DNA of 64,000 nt, taken from contig VCCP01000008.1 in the NCBI GenBank assembly GCA_005765155.1, positions 1,240,001 through 1,304,000 on the forward strand, written 5' to 3'. Numbering within the stretch: position 1 is the first letter of the stretch; the number at the start of each line of letters is the position of its first letter. Shown here in pieces: positions 22,664 to 37,600 of the stretch. A model generated the notes under the pieces. It did no database searches, was not told where the DNA came from, and saw only the letters and a program-made list of their open reading frames with translations. The stretch is from Zelopaecilomyces penicillatus (lineage: Eukaryota > Ascomycota > Sordariomycetes > Hypocreales > Pseudodiploosporaceae). A program made the translations under genes and the position numbers.

Positions 22664-25600
22664 CTTGCTCTCAATAGTGGAAGCAATCTTTGCAATGGTT
22701 GTATTTTGCCCAATGAAGAGCCCCATGTTCAATTCAATGCTGAACTTTCGCTGTATTTGTTTTGACATTGTGATGACGCGAATAGAGTCGCCTCCAAGCT
22801 GATAGAAATCATCATCCACTCCAATAAACGCCTCTGCGACGCTAAGAACTTCCGCCCAAATCTGACGAAGATTGATCTGAAGGGTGGTCGAAGGTTCCCG
22901 GAACACTCTTGAAGACCCTCTGGTAGAGATCTGCTGAAGACTGGAACCATTTGGGCTGAAATAGTAAGTTTTTAGCTCGCTGCTCGACATGGACCCAATC
23001 TGCTGACGTAGAGCCCTGCGGTCAATCTTGCCAGATGCGTTCTGAGGCATATGCGTTACTAGAATTAAGTACCGTGGCACCATATATGGAGGTAGTACTG
23101 TTCTAAGTTCTGATGAAAGCTCAATAAACTTGGCGCCAATGGAGTTGGTCATCATTATGAGCATGGAGGGTAGGTCTTTGATGGTCGTAGTGAGGCCGGC
23201 GTAATTCATTACCGCAACTAGAGCTTTCCGCCCATCAATCTTGATGAGGTCGACAACGGCGTGTTCCACAACTCCCTGAATCGACTTCGCGGTCTTGACT
23301 TGATGCTCAATCTCCCCGAGCTCAATCCTTTGTCCATGTAGTTTGACTTGAGTATCCTTGCGTCCAAGATACTCAACCCGGCCGTCTTCACCATAACGAG
23401 CCAAGTCGCCGGTCCTGTAGAATCGCCTCTTGGTTTGGTCGAGATTTCCATCAGCAGAAGAGATCCAGCTTGGTTCTAATTCTACGAACGCTTGTTTTGT
23501 CGCAGCTTCATTGTTAAGGTAGCCTCTAGCCAGGCCAGGTCCCTCAAGAAGTAGCTCACCTATACAGCCAATGGGGGCCAGCTGCGAAGGATCGCTGGGA
23601 TTCACGATCCAAAGGTTGAAGTTGGAGCCACGACCAATGATAGTGGGGTTATCAGTGACGCTCTTGAACTCGGATACGCTGCAATATATGCAAGCCTCAG
23701 CAGGCCCATATCCGTTGACTACCTTGACACGACCGTGCCAGGTTTGCAAATTGTCTCGAGTAGGAGCTTCGCCTCCCAAGACAAGCGTATGAAGAGTAGG
23801 CACCTCTTCCGGTGACAGTGTGCTGACAACTGAGGGTGTGAGCATGGCCGTATTTGCTCGGCTCTTGGCGATAAAGGCCGACAGGCCGCTGCCCATACGA
23901 TCTCCATCCGATGGAACACATACGGTTCCTCCAAATGCAAGTGCGGTGAGGATCTCGCCCAAACTAACGTCGAATACGTAGTTGGAGAATTGAAGAACCC
24001 GAGATTGGGCATCAAGTCCAATGTCCCGTCCATGACCTATGATGCTGGAACACAAGGAACGGTGCTCCATCACAACGCACTTGGGTTTTCCTGTTGAGCC
24101 AGAGGTAAAGATGGCATATGCTGCATTGCTGGTTGTGGGTGAATTGCTGACTGGTATATCTTGAACATTGGGAAGATTTGCAATGAAAGATGGAGAGAGC
24201 GTCACAATATGCTCTGCGAGACCACTGCATGAGGATGCAATGGAAGGAGACGAAATCATGACCTTGACATTGGAAATACCATCGATTAATGCCTGGCGTC
24301 GACTGAATGGATGTGCTGGGTCGATCGGGACGAATGCGCCGCCAGCTTTCATGATAGCAAGCATGGAGATGATTGTCCAGATACTCTTTTCATAGCAAAT
24401 AGGCACGAAAGTTTCAGGGCCAACGCCTAGAGTTGCGAGATGCGCAGCAAGCTGCGTTGATGTTTGGTCGAGCCCACTGTAGCTCATAGTTCCATCCCAA
24501 GCGAAGACGGCTTCACGGCTTGGGGACTGAGCAGCTCGGCTTGAGATGACATCATGTATGCATTTATCTTCCGTCCGAACAGGATGAGTGTCATTGAGTG
24601 CCCAAGTGTTGGCTTTTGAGATGTCATATTGGGAGGCGAGAGTAATGAAGGAGAGGGGAGTCTCCATAGAAGAATAAACAGCAGTGAAAAGCTGGGTAAC
24701 TACATGTGAGAAGTGATGGCTGATTGTCTCCATTTTGCTCATAGAGACGAGACGCTTATCATACGTGCTGACAGTTTTGATCGATTGAGATGATTCTAGC
24801 ACACACTGGAAGACCAATGGGTAAACATGGTATCGTTGAGTGCTTCCAGAGTCAGATGTCAAGTCCCGTATTTTGAAGAAGCTAAGCTCGTCCATGTTCT
24901 CATCCTCCTCAACAGCATCCGTTCGACTGCTGCCAGGCTGGATAATGAGCAAATTCTGGAATTTACAGGCTTCCTTCAATTCATCGCTCATTCGAGCAAT
25001 TGTCTGTAGGCCCATGTGTTCATACTGAATCATGGCATTGCTTTGCGTCTGCATTCTCTCTAGGAACTGTCGCACTGTGGATTGCTTCTCTGAATCATCA
25101 CCGAAAATCTGCACTCTCACAGGGAGAGTGCCAATGGTGGGGCCAGCAATTTTCGTGATTTCCTTTACTGGAGCGTTACGTCCTGAGACAGTATTGCCAA
25201 AGACAACGTCGTCTGAGTCAAGATACGCAGACAAAACTAGAGCCCAGGCGGCTCGAAGAATGGTTGGAAGAGTGATGCTCCCGAGTCCCTCAGCCTGCGC
25301 AGGGAGCACAATGTTATGAGACATTGTCGAATCACAAGCTTCATCATCATCCATATCCTGAAGCTTGTAGGGATCGGCCTTCGGAAAGTGGGAGACGTGC
25401 GCGTTTTGGAACTCGGATTGCCAATATGATCTGCTGGCTTCCTCATCTCCAGACATTTCGATGGTATACTTGACGTAGTTGCTAAAAGGAAGCGGTTTCA
25501 GATCCTGGAGAGGAGCGTTGTCATATAGAGTCTGTAGGATATTCAACATAATTCCTAGCGACCAGCCATCGTAAATCGAGTGGTGAATGTCCCAAACGAA

Positions 25601-28600
25601 ATGCTTGGACCCGGTGGCATCGTGAACGAGATTGAAGAAACTGAGAGGCTTTCCAAACCCTGTTGTCGTGTTGATTTCCTCTCTATTCTGTTCTAGAACT
25701 TCGGAGAGAGAAGATTGGACGCCATTGATCTCGTTCCAAGTGATGGGTTCGTCTATAATGACTTGCACTAGCTTCTTCCCAGAGACTAAAACAATGCGAG
25801 TGCGTAAATTGGAGCACAGCGTGTACATCTCGTTTACGACAGACTTGAAGTGCGTGATGTCGATAGATCTAGGCAGAGACAACGCAAATCGGGCAATGTA
25901 AGACCCGGGCTGCTTCTCTGCCAAGGCGATGAGACCTTCCTGCAGTGGTGTACATGGGAAGGCATCCGTAATAAGGGAAGTGTTCAGATTGCACTGCTCA
26001 GCTGCTTCTTGGATGGTAGATTCGCGCGATAGTTCTGCAGGCAATAGTTCAAATGGCGCCATGATGGCGGATTGATGGCCATCCACCTCAGTTGTACCCT
26101 TCTGGTTGATACATGAAGCCATGGACGATAATTCCAGATTTGCAAAAATCTCAGAGGCAGTAAGATTAAGGTTCTGACTTTGTGCAAGTGAAACAAGCTG
26201 TATTGCTGCAATTGAATCACCACCCAGTCTGAAGAAATTATCTGTTCTGGCGATTTTCTGGGCATCTTCAAGTCCGAGAACCTTGGCCCAAAGCTCTCGC
26301 AATTCTTTTTCAGTTTTTGTCATGGAGCTATCGTCTCCAACTTGGGATGCAGCAAGATTGAAAGCGAGAGACAGGGTCGAACTTTGTTCCTCGGACAAGC
26401 TCTCGAATTGACTAATAAGAGCAGTTCTGTCTGGCTCTCCGCTTCCAAGGAGTTTCAAAGCGCTGACTCTGGTTAGGATAAACTCTTTAGGAATTGCGTG
26501 TGCTGGGAGAATGGCAAGCAGAGATGGGATCAGGTCCCTCAGCTTTGTCCTCAGACCATCAGTGATGTTGGAGAATGCGATGAACATATCGGAAGAGGGG
26601 GATGCTTCGCAGATTTGATCTTCATGAACGCCAAGGAAAGCATGTAATTCCCCTCTGGAATTCCGTAGAACATTGACTCGTCTGATCTCCTCTGGTACCG
26701 AGGCTTGGATAAGCTGTTCAGTATTTCCAGAGTTCACACTACCTACGAACACGATGGTGCCATTGGATGTATACTTGACAAGACTTTCAGTTTTGAGATA
26801 TCGCTGGCTGGTGTCTTGATGCCATTGAGAGTCAGTGATGGCTTGCTCCATAAAGGAACCGTTGAAATACGATTCCGAGAGTGAGGAAGTTTGCACAATC
26901 AACTGCCCAGAGCAGCCAATGGGGGCAAGGCGTCGGTGATCTCTTGGATCAACGATCCAGAACTTGTTATCCCCAATTGGACGACCAATGGTCCACAAAG
27001 AGTCCACAGTAAAGTCATACAGGGCACTGAAAGCACCTGTTTCAGGGACACACCAACCACCGAGTACATGACGACCATTCGAGGCACTTTGTGCCCATTC
27101 CTTCAGATTATCGGTCGGAGCATAGAGACCAGACACAAGCAAATTTTGGAGGCTAGGAACATCGCCAGGTCGCACGCAAGAAGCGTTATGTGCGGATAAT
27201 ATGGCCCAGTTGATTTTGCTCTGGTTAATGAATTGTGCAAGATCACGGTCAATCTGAAGAGAAGAATCAGGAATGCAGATTGTCGCTCCCGAGATCAATG
27301 GCATCAGAATCTCGGAAATGTTGAGCAAAGAGCCACATTCGGACAACTGTGCGACACGGCCATTTGGAGTAATGCCCAGCTGGTGAGATGCTTGCAGCTG
27401 ACCAACGGACGCGCTTTGATGGCTCATGACAACGGTCTTTAGCTTGTCCGACTCATTCTCGAGAGGTACAGACATGATGTAGGCTACTTCCGAAGATGTA
27501 ACCTTGGCATCGGGGCCATCAAAACCGACGTAAGAATTGATCTTGGAGGATAGAGATGCCGAAGAGAGATCAACTACATGCTCTAGTAGAATGCTAAGGC
27601 TCGAAGACATATGATCTGTCGAGCAGAGAACTGTTCTTGATCTGTTATCTGCAAGAAGTTGTTTGAACTGGTCAACTCCCACTGACTGATCAAATATCGC
27701 GAATGCGGCACCGAGCTTATTCACTGCTATCATGGACACCGGCAGCCATGATGACTTCTGCTGGCAGAGGAGTACAGTGTCGCCACGCTGAACCATGCGG
27801 TTTTGCTGGAGATATTGTGCCAAACAATTAGCTTTGGTGTTGAGTTGTTCGAAAGTTAAGCTGCAGTCCCATGATTGAACTGCAAGGGCATCAGGTCGCA
27901 AAGAAGCTTGTAGCTCAATGAGACCGTGGATTGTAGAGCCAGTCCAAGTATCCATGTGAGACGATTCATTACCCATGTTCCATGCCAATGCCTGGTCAAT
28001 GTCCATCTTTCCAGCCAGTGATACATCTCCAAGCTTTTTATCTTCAACATAAAGCACGAACAGCTGCTGTACAACATGTTCATATTGCTCGGCCAAGATT
28101 AGGAGCTGTGCCTCGTCCAAGTATGCAGTGTCGTAGATGAAATGGAGCTGCACGTCCTTATCAGACATGTGGCCTTGAACCACCAGCGGGTAGGTGAAAT
28201 ATTGGCTGAGATCAGCTTCCTCACCCGTGGAGCCTTCGTCGGCAGTAACAAGCTTGATGATGGCATCATCGCTGTCAGGGTTTTCCATTGCCACAATATG
28301 CTTAGGTTGAATAACAAGCAAGGTTGAGAAATCCACGGCTGCCTTGGCACTGGGGCCAAGTCGAGCAATACGTTGCAGACCAAATTGTTCATGATTGACC
28401 ATTTCAGTAGCTTGACGCTGTACATCTTTGAGGAAGTCGGCAATCCTTCGACTTCTATCCAGCTTAATTCGTACAGGCACCGTCGCAATGAGAGGTCCAG
28501 TCATCATCTCAACACCCAAAACTGGCGCTTGTCGGCCTGATACTGTTGCACCGAATGTGACATCAGAAGCATTATCGCAATATGCTGCGTAAACTATCGC

Positions 28601-31600
28601 CCAAGCAGCGCGAAGAACAGTGGCGCCAACTACACCCGTCTTGCTGAAGTTGGGAAGTTTGATGGTTCGATAAACAGTGCGGGTCCCGGAAGACGTTGAC
28701 TTGGCTACAACAGGCGGGAACGACGCCTTCGTTGCTTTGTATAGCTGATCCTCCCAGTATTTTGCCGATGTAGCAATGTCAATGTTCTTGATGTATCGAA
28801 TGAAACCTGAGTATGGGACTAATGACATTGCATTCATAGCAGTGTTGCTAGAAGCTTGTTTGCAGACAGAATCCAAGACTTGGAGCATCAGTGCCATACT
28901 CCACCCGTCATATACTGCGTGATGAATATCCCAGATGAAGTAATATTTATTATCACTTTTGTCTTGCCGCAGATCCATCCCTTGTACGATAGCGTGGCGA
29001 CTGAGATTAGTGCCATATGTCATATTCATTGCTTTGGTGGTCTCCAAGTATGTGACCAAGTCTGCACCGTTGGTTGACTGCCAATAAGCATCGTCTTCCG
29101 TGTTCTTGAGGACGACTTGAGCAGCAGTGCCATCTTGAAGTCGAACAATTCTTGTTCGGAGGTTATGGCAGATATTCATCACTTCTTTCCATGCAAGTCT
29201 AAACGCGGCCACGTCGGCGATGGAGTAAATGAAGCGAGCAATATATGAGCCTGGCTGTTTCACTGACAATGCCAACAGACCTTCTTGAAGAGGTGTACAG
29301 GGATACGTGTCCACGATTTCAAAGTTATCAGATAGACTGCACTGCTCCTTAACAACGGGAACAAGCTCCTGTAATGAAAAGGTCTCGGGCATTAAGGACC
29401 ATGGCTCAGGTGCAAGGGACTGTGACGAAGAAACCGAATCTGGATCGGCAAACTGAGCCACCTCTGCAATCTTCAACAATCTGGGGTCATCAAACACATT
29501 ACCAACAGATATGATGACACCTTGCTCTCGAGCAAGGGTTACGAGGCGAATGGCAGCGATGGAATCACCGCCAAGGGCAATAAAGCTGTCATCGCGTCCA
29601 ATACTAGCCATGGGAAGATTCAAGATATCCTCTGCCCAAATCTTTTGTAAGAGAAGCTCGATGGGTGTTTCTGGTACTCTTTTAATACTCTCCACGAAAG
29701 AATAACGAATTATGGTTTCCTTAGGCATCTGTAGAGCAATGTCGCGCAGTTTGTTGCGGTCAACCTTCGTTGATGTGATGAACGGCATATAGCCGCAAGG
29801 AATAAACACTGTCGGCACCATATAGCGCGGTAATGAGGCTCCAAGTTGGCCAACCATGGTTGCAACGCGAGATTGTAGATCAGGTGTCACAGGTAGACAC
29901 ATGTCATCCCTAACGACTGCAAGATCAGGATGAAGATCGACACCAGCTGTTTTGGAGTCGTGCGTCTCGCAGAAGAATGCGACAAGCTTAGCACTAGTAG
30001 AGTTATCAGAGCTGCTTGCGAATATCACAGCTACCTGTGGCGCGTTATCAAGGCAGATGCGGATATGATGCTCAATCTCCCCAAGTTCAACTCTCAGCCC
30101 ACGAATCTTGACTTGAGTATCCTTGCGTCCACAAAACTCAATACTGCCGTCAGGGTTATAGAAACCAAGGTCACCAGACTTGAACATTCTGTTCCAATGG
30201 GGGTCTGTGCCATTAGACGTCCAGTCAGGAAGTTCATCGCCTGAGAGAATTGTCGCTTTAGTCTTTTGTGGATCGGCGAGGTACTCGCGAATGATGGTAG
30301 GCCCTTGGATGAGGATCTCGCCGACACAACCTGCGGGAAGACGTTGGTTATTGGCATCTACAATCCAGCAGACACCCCCCACAGGCTTGCCAACGGTGAC
30401 AGATGATTCCTGCAGCGATTTCCATTCATGCAATGTGCTAAATACACAGGTCTCAGCCGGGCCCCAGCCATTGATGAGTCGAACTTTGCCAAACCAAGTC
30501 GCCAGAATATCGGGACCAACAGCTTCACCAGCAAGTAAAAGAACTTCCAAGTTGGGGATCTGGTCAGGCGTGATGGTCCGGACGAAGGCAGGTGTAAGGA
30601 AGGCCCAAGTAATATCTGAATGGCGGATATAGGCAGTCAAGTTATTGATTCTGTCATGCTCAGATGGCACGTAAATGCATGCGCCTGTAATAAGAGGAGC
30701 AATAATTTCTCCAATGGAGAGATCAAAACCAAAGGCTGCAAACTGCAGCATTCTGGCATTGGGCTTTAGGCCAAGACGTTTCACAACAGCTGTCTGACTT
30801 GTTGCGACTGAGCGATGTTCCATGACAAAACCTTTGGGCACTCCAGTACTACCAGACGTAAACAAAACGTAAGCAGTATTGTGAGGTTGCACTCCTGATT
30901 CGGGAGGAAATTCACTCTTGATATTGGAGGTCATTGAGGCTTCGTTCACAATAAGCTGCTCATCGAGATCCTTGGTCACCTCAATGACATGCTCAATAAT
31001 CCCCTCCATCAAGTGTTTCTTTGAGTCAGAAGCTAGGGCAAGCTTAGATTTGCTTTGCCCGATAAGCTGACAGTGGCGTGAAGTCGGGTGCGAAGGATCA
31101 AGCGGCACCCAAGCACCACCAGCCTTGTTGATAGCTAGAATAGAGACAAAATACCATATAGATTTATCGAAGCAGACGTGAACAAGCGTTTCGGGCTCCA
31201 CGCCGTGCTGGACAAGCAAATGGGCCAATCGATTCGCAGCGCTGTTAAGTTGTTTATATGACATCGATCCATCCCAAGCGTTGATGGCAGGTGCATCAGG
31301 GCGTGTAATAGCTTGCTCCTCAATCAAGGAATGGATGCAAACATCTTTCATTACTGGAAGGTCTTCGTTGTTCCAGTCATTAAACTGCGTGATGTCTTCG
31401 GGGCTAGTGATGTTGAGCTCTGAGATATAAGATAGTCTTTCCACTTGGGTATCTTGGGTTGCCATGGCATCATCAGTAAGCTTTCGAATAGCCTGTTTAA
31501 AGTGATTGAGAATTTGCTCTACTTGAATCGATGAAACAACAGAGGAGGCGTATGTAACTGTCACACCGACGTCTCCATTGCCAGCTGGCAAGTGACACTG

Positions 31601-34600
31601 GAATACCAGTGGGTAAGTGAAAAAGCTTTTGCCACCTGAATCTGCATCATCACTGTCATCATCTTGTTGTATCTGGGCGAGTAGAGGTTCCTCATGCGCA
31701 AACTCATCGACTAATCCTGCGAGCTTGGCAGGCTGTACTACCAGCAGCGTTCGGAAATCGCAAGCTTTTCTCGCGCTTTCACTAAGCCTGGAGATATTTT
31801 GAAGACCAAATTGCTCAAACATGATCAATTCATTGCTTTGTTTTTGGACGCTCTGAAGGTAGGATGTTGTAGTCGCTGTGGGATCGATGCGCACACGAAT
31901 GGGGAGAGTTGTCACTGCTGGTCCAACAATTCCTTCGATGCCATAAACAGGAGCGCTTCTTCCTGATACTGTTGTTCCAAAAACGACATCCTCTGCAGGG
32001 CTGATACCATCCGATCCTGAGTGTACGGCTACCACAAGAGCCCATGCAGCGCGGATGATTGTGGCTTGAGTAACGGAGATGGACGCAGTGGAAGAAACCC
32101 CCAAAGATGTCAGCGAAGGCATATCAAACGTAGCGTTGATGGAGGAATCTGTTCGGCATTTCCTATCAATAGGCTGATTGAAATGTGGCCGAGGAAATTT
32201 TGTTTGTTCAGCTCCTTGCAAAACCGATCGCCAGTATTCCTTGCCTCCCTCACGTGAACGTTCAACATGGGCGACAAGATTGACATATGGGGTGTGAGGT
32301 AGAAGAACTTGGCTCATGTCAACTTCTGAGTAGTTATAAGCCCTCATGAATCTGTTCTTGACAAGCTCTAGAGACCAGCCGTCATAAACAGAGTGATGTA
32401 CAGTCCAGATGAAGGCTGTCTCGTTTGTTTCGACCGCAGTCACAAGTGCATATCGGGACAGAGACGTGCCATATCCCATTTGAACCTGTTTATCCTTTTC
32501 AAGGTACTCAGTAATGCAGTCATTTAGGATCCCATGGCCATAAGAAACAATGTCAAACGATGCAGGCTCTTTGAGGACGACTTGAATAGAGTCACCGCTG
32601 GCCAATGCAAAGACTCGCGTTCTTAAGATTGGCAGATCGGAAATGACTAGCCCCCAAGCAGCCTTGAAGCGCTCAATATCTACATGGCTTGCAAGTCGGA
32701 ACGGGATACGAGCGATGTAGGTTCCAGGCTCTTTTGCGGTCAGGGCCATCATACCTTCTTGTAATGACGTACAAGGGTAAGCGTCTTCAATCTCTGGAAG
32801 TGACCCTGTATCTGGATGTGACTGCTTCGTAACAATTTCTTGTACTGAGCTTGGAGAAATCATGTCTGCAAGAAGGGCAAATGGTTCAATGGTTTCACAC
32901 TTATTAGCCTCTTTAGAACCAGATCGATCCTCGCACACCAGAGCGAGGTCTTTGAGTTTGGGATATTTGAAGAGTGTTGAGACGTCAATATCGATGTTTG
33001 TATCGCGGGCTTCTGTAATGACACGAATGGCGGATAATGAGTCACCTCCAATTTGTAAAAACTCGTCATCTCGACCGATGCTGTCTGGGGTAAGATTAAG
33101 AGCGGTGGACCATAGAGACTGAATCTTGAATTCCATGTCTGTCACGGGCTGTTCTTTCTCAGAATTTAAGCCTTCGCTATTGGTTGAGGAGTAATGAATA
33201 AGATCACTCCATGGGAGGTCCTTGGTCAGCGCTTGTAAGGCTCGTTTGTCTACTTTTCCGGCTGTCCCCAAAGGAATAGCTTTGATAGGCAGAAAGAGGG
33301 TTGGTACCATGAATGCTGGCAATCCAAGTCTCAGTTTCTTGATGACTTCATGTATAGTTGCTAGGAATTCACTTGTTGGAGGAAGCAGTAATGTTTTATC
33401 GTTACCACTTTCATCTGATTTGGATCCGGTGAGAGTATCGTTCAACCGAACAAAAGCAGCCAGCTCAGCAGCTCCAGCAACTTTGACATCCTTGAGTAAA
33501 GTGACAACAACTTGCGTATCTGACCGGGCCTTTTCTTCAGTAGGTCCTGCTAGTGCCATCAAGATTTGATGTTCAATCTCGCCGGGCTCTAACCGTTGTC
33601 CACGAAGCTTGACTTGGGCATCACGTCGAGCAACATACTTAATAACACCGCTGTCAGTGTAGCGTACTAAATCACCAGTGCGGTACACGACAGGATATTC
33701 GCTGTTGGAAAGCCAGGTAGGTCTGACAAAGGCGTTGTTTGTCTTCTCTTCATCATGAAAATATCCATTTGCCAGACTGGGGCCTTGAATGAGTAGCTCA
33801 CCAACACAGCCAACGGGTGCCAACCTATTGAAGTCATAGGGCATAGTGATCCAGGCATGACAGCCTACTGGGTTTCCAATTAGTGAAATGTCCGCACCCC
33901 AGCTCAGTTGCTGCAGAACCACCACACAACAGGTCTCTGTAGGTCCATATGCGTTAAGAAGCGTCACATGCGGCAACCACGTGTTAACATTCTCTTTGCG
34001 TAGGACATCACCAGCAACAGCCAGTACTTTTAGATCAGGAACATCTTCAGGGTTGATTGTTGTAGCAAATGCCGGCGTCATCATGGACCAATTTGTCTTT
34101 GACTCAGACATGAATTTCGCAATCATACCATTGAGTCTCATATTTTCTGATGGAACAGTTACACAACCACCCACAATCCAGCATCCAAGAATCTCAATGA
34201 TACAAGCATCAAATACGAATGAGGAAAAATTGAGGGCTCGCGTAGATGAATCCATCAGGAACGCGACGGATTGAGCTTTCATGCCTGAGCAAACGCCCCG
34301 GTGAGACATGACGACACCCTTTGGTTTGCCGGTACTTCCAGACGTATAGATTACGTATGATGGCGATGAGGGGCTAACTGATGGGAGGGGATTTGTTGCA
34401 GCCTCTGAAGTGCTAGAATTTTGCAGAACCTGGATGAAACCATGTGAAACCGGTATAATATTGACGTCGTATGAGTTGTTATCTAGCATGGCTGTTGTCA
34501 AATCTCCCGCGGTAGTTGAGTCCGTCAGGACTACTTGTGCATTAGTATCTCTGATCAATTCGATTCTACGATCGATAGGATGACTAGGATCTAATGGGAC

Positions 34601-37600
34601 CCATGCAGCCCCTGCTTTGTTGATAGCAAGCATCGTGATGAGTGCCAAGGTCGATTTCTCCATACAGAAGGGTATCAACGTATCTGTCTTGATATTGAGT
34701 TCCGATACAAGATGCCGGGCGAGAACATCTGTCATGCTGTCCAGTTCTGAGAAGGTAACGCTCAGATCCCAGCCGTATATAGCCTCGGCATCTGGGCGAG
34801 CTAAAGCTTGTATATGGACCAAATCATGCACAGTGGCATCTGTCTTTGTTGGCGGGACCTTGGAGTCGTTGGCAAAACGGCGAACGACTTCGTCATCTGA
34901 ATCAGTGAAAAGCGAAACAGAGCCCACTGTGAAAGTTTCTCTACTATGTGCCTTTGACGAGAGTTGAGCGACAGCCTGGCTAAAATGTTTTGTTATCATT
35001 TCCATCATCGTTGCGGAGATCAGTGACTCGTCAAATTGCACCGAAAGCAGAACTCGGTCAGACGCCAACAAACATTCCATTGTGATTGGGTAAGAACGTA
35101 AGATATAGTCCTCTTCCTGCTCTGTCTGGATACCGGAGATTTCACCGAGCGTTGCGTTCGAAGCGGATATATCCTCTTGTGGAGCTTGTACAACCAGCAA
35201 GGTTTGGAAAGCGCACATATTCTTGGCACTGGCACCGAGTTCACGAATGTTGAGAAGGCCAAACTGCTGGTGAGGGATCAAATCGATAGCTGATTGATGA
35301 ACATGGCTTAAGAAGTCATCTACGAGCATCTCGTCCTGTAGAACGAATCGCATCGGAACAGTTGCTAATGTGGGCCCAGCAATACGGTCAATGCCAGCGA
35401 CAGGGGCATTCCGTCCTGATATGGTGACACCGAAAACAACATCCTTGGTGTCTGCATGCGCTGAGATAGTGAGCGCCCAAGCAGCACGCAAGACACTGGT
35501 CATAGTGACATCCCTGATAGAATTTAACGATTCAAGAGTTATTTCCTTCTTCATAAGTTTCCAGTTGGATTCAGAAGTTGTCTTTTCGCGGCCTTGGGGG
35601 AATGGTGTAACCTCTAGGCCATGGCTTTGATCCTGCCAGTAGTTGGCTGAAGCAGTCCGGTCGCAATCAACAACAGTGTACTTGATAAACCGATTGAAGG
35701 AAAAGGATTCGATTCCTTCGAAATGATTGAACTGATATGCTTCTAAAACGTGTTGACTGACGATCTGAGTACTCCAGCCATCGTAAATAGCGTGATGCAT
35801 GGTGATGATCATGTGGTTGTCCCCGTTGTCAGGGTTAGATGTTACGGCATAACGTGCCATTGGCATGCCAAGGGCGAAAGGTTTTGATTTATCTTCAGAG
35901 ATGTAGTCCTGAAGGCTCTTTCCAACGTGAAACTCAGCTTCTTTATCCTCACTGACAACAGTCTGAATCATTTGACCCTGAATCATGACCAAGCGCGTTC
36001 TCAAAATGGCAAGGTGACGATGGGTGGCTAACCATGCACTCTTCAGCCTTCCAATATCCATGGATGGAGGAAGTTTCAGCACGTTTTGAGCCACGTAGGC
36101 GCCTTTCATTTGCAGGGAAAGACTCATGAGACCCTCTTGCATGCTTGTTACAGGATAGGCGTCTGTTATATCCTTCTCTTCGATATGGCATTGGCGTGCA
36201 ATCTGCTGCAAAAGCTGTTCATGATCATTGAAGCTGGTTGGGAGTAAGCTGAATGGGGTTGGGTCTAAGTCGGCTTCTTCTACTTCATGCTTAAGTAAAG
36301 CTACTGCCGCCATATCGCGCAACGTAGGGTGCTGCAGAATATTCGTGACGTTCAAGTTGATGGACATTTTGTGTGCTGCGCTTACTAGTTTCATTGATGA
36401 AATGGAATCACCGCCCAAACGAATAAAGTTGCTGCCAAGGCCAATGGAGTCGACAGAGACTCGGAGGACATCTGCCCATAGTAATTGAAGTTCCTTTTCC
36501 ATGGTTGTGACGGGAGGTTGAACGATTACATCTGCATCTTCAAGGCCGTAGATTTCATGCAGTTTGCTCATAGACATCAGCAGAGCTTGACGCTTAAGCA
36601 TCTTCCGATCCGCTTTTGTACTTGCCATGGTAGGTAAGAAGTTGAGCGGGATATATAATGTTGGAACCATGTAGGAGGGCAAAATGGTTTCGAGACGAGA
36701 CACGGCCGAGGCGAGTTGCTCCTTTTCCTCAATCGAAAGCTGTCGAAGAAGAGACTGCTCGTCGTCTTGGTTGGCATTAGTACGCATGTCATCATTGGCG
36801 CAGAAGAAGATGGCCAGCGCATCCTTATCCTTGTCTAATTCTCCTGCTGGTCTCAGAACATCTGCGACAATATGTTGCGATTTGGGAAGTAAAACTCGCA
36901 AATGCTGCTCAATGTCACCTAATTCGAGTCGCTGCCCGTGTAATTTGATCTGCGTGTCTTTGCGACTGATGTATTCTAACTCACCAGTAGAATCACAGTA
37001 ACGCACAAGATCACCCGTGCAGTACAGCCTGTTGCCCGCACTCTCCACTCCGGGTATGTTCCAGTTCGGTGTTGAGATGAAAGATGTAGCAGTCTTCTTC
37101 TCATGGTTGAGATAACCCGGGGCGAGGCACGGTCCCTGCAAAAGCAGTTCACCGACGCAACCGATGGGTGTTAACTTGGAATGGTCATTGGGATCAGCAA
37201 TCCAAGTGTAGTAGCCAACTCCGTGCCCGATCAGTGAAGCTGATTCAAGGCTCTTTACTGTATTAGCTGATGTGTAAACACATGCCTCAGTAGGTCCGTA
37301 CGCTGTGATGAACCTCACACCAGCATTGAGCCATGGTCTGACAACATTCACCGTTACAAGTTCTCCGCCACAGACAAGAGCCTCTAGAGTTGGGATGGTC
37401 ATTTGAGAAAGAAGCTGTGCCACGATGGGAGTGAGGAAAGCCCAATTGACAGTGGAGGCATTCATAAAGTCCGCCAGAAGTTGCGGGTTCATACGCTGGG
37501 CCTCACTTGGCAAGCAGATGGTACCACCATATGTAAGTACACCAATAATCTCAGCAATACTGGCGTCAAACACGTGTGACGCAAAGTGAAGTGCCCGAAG

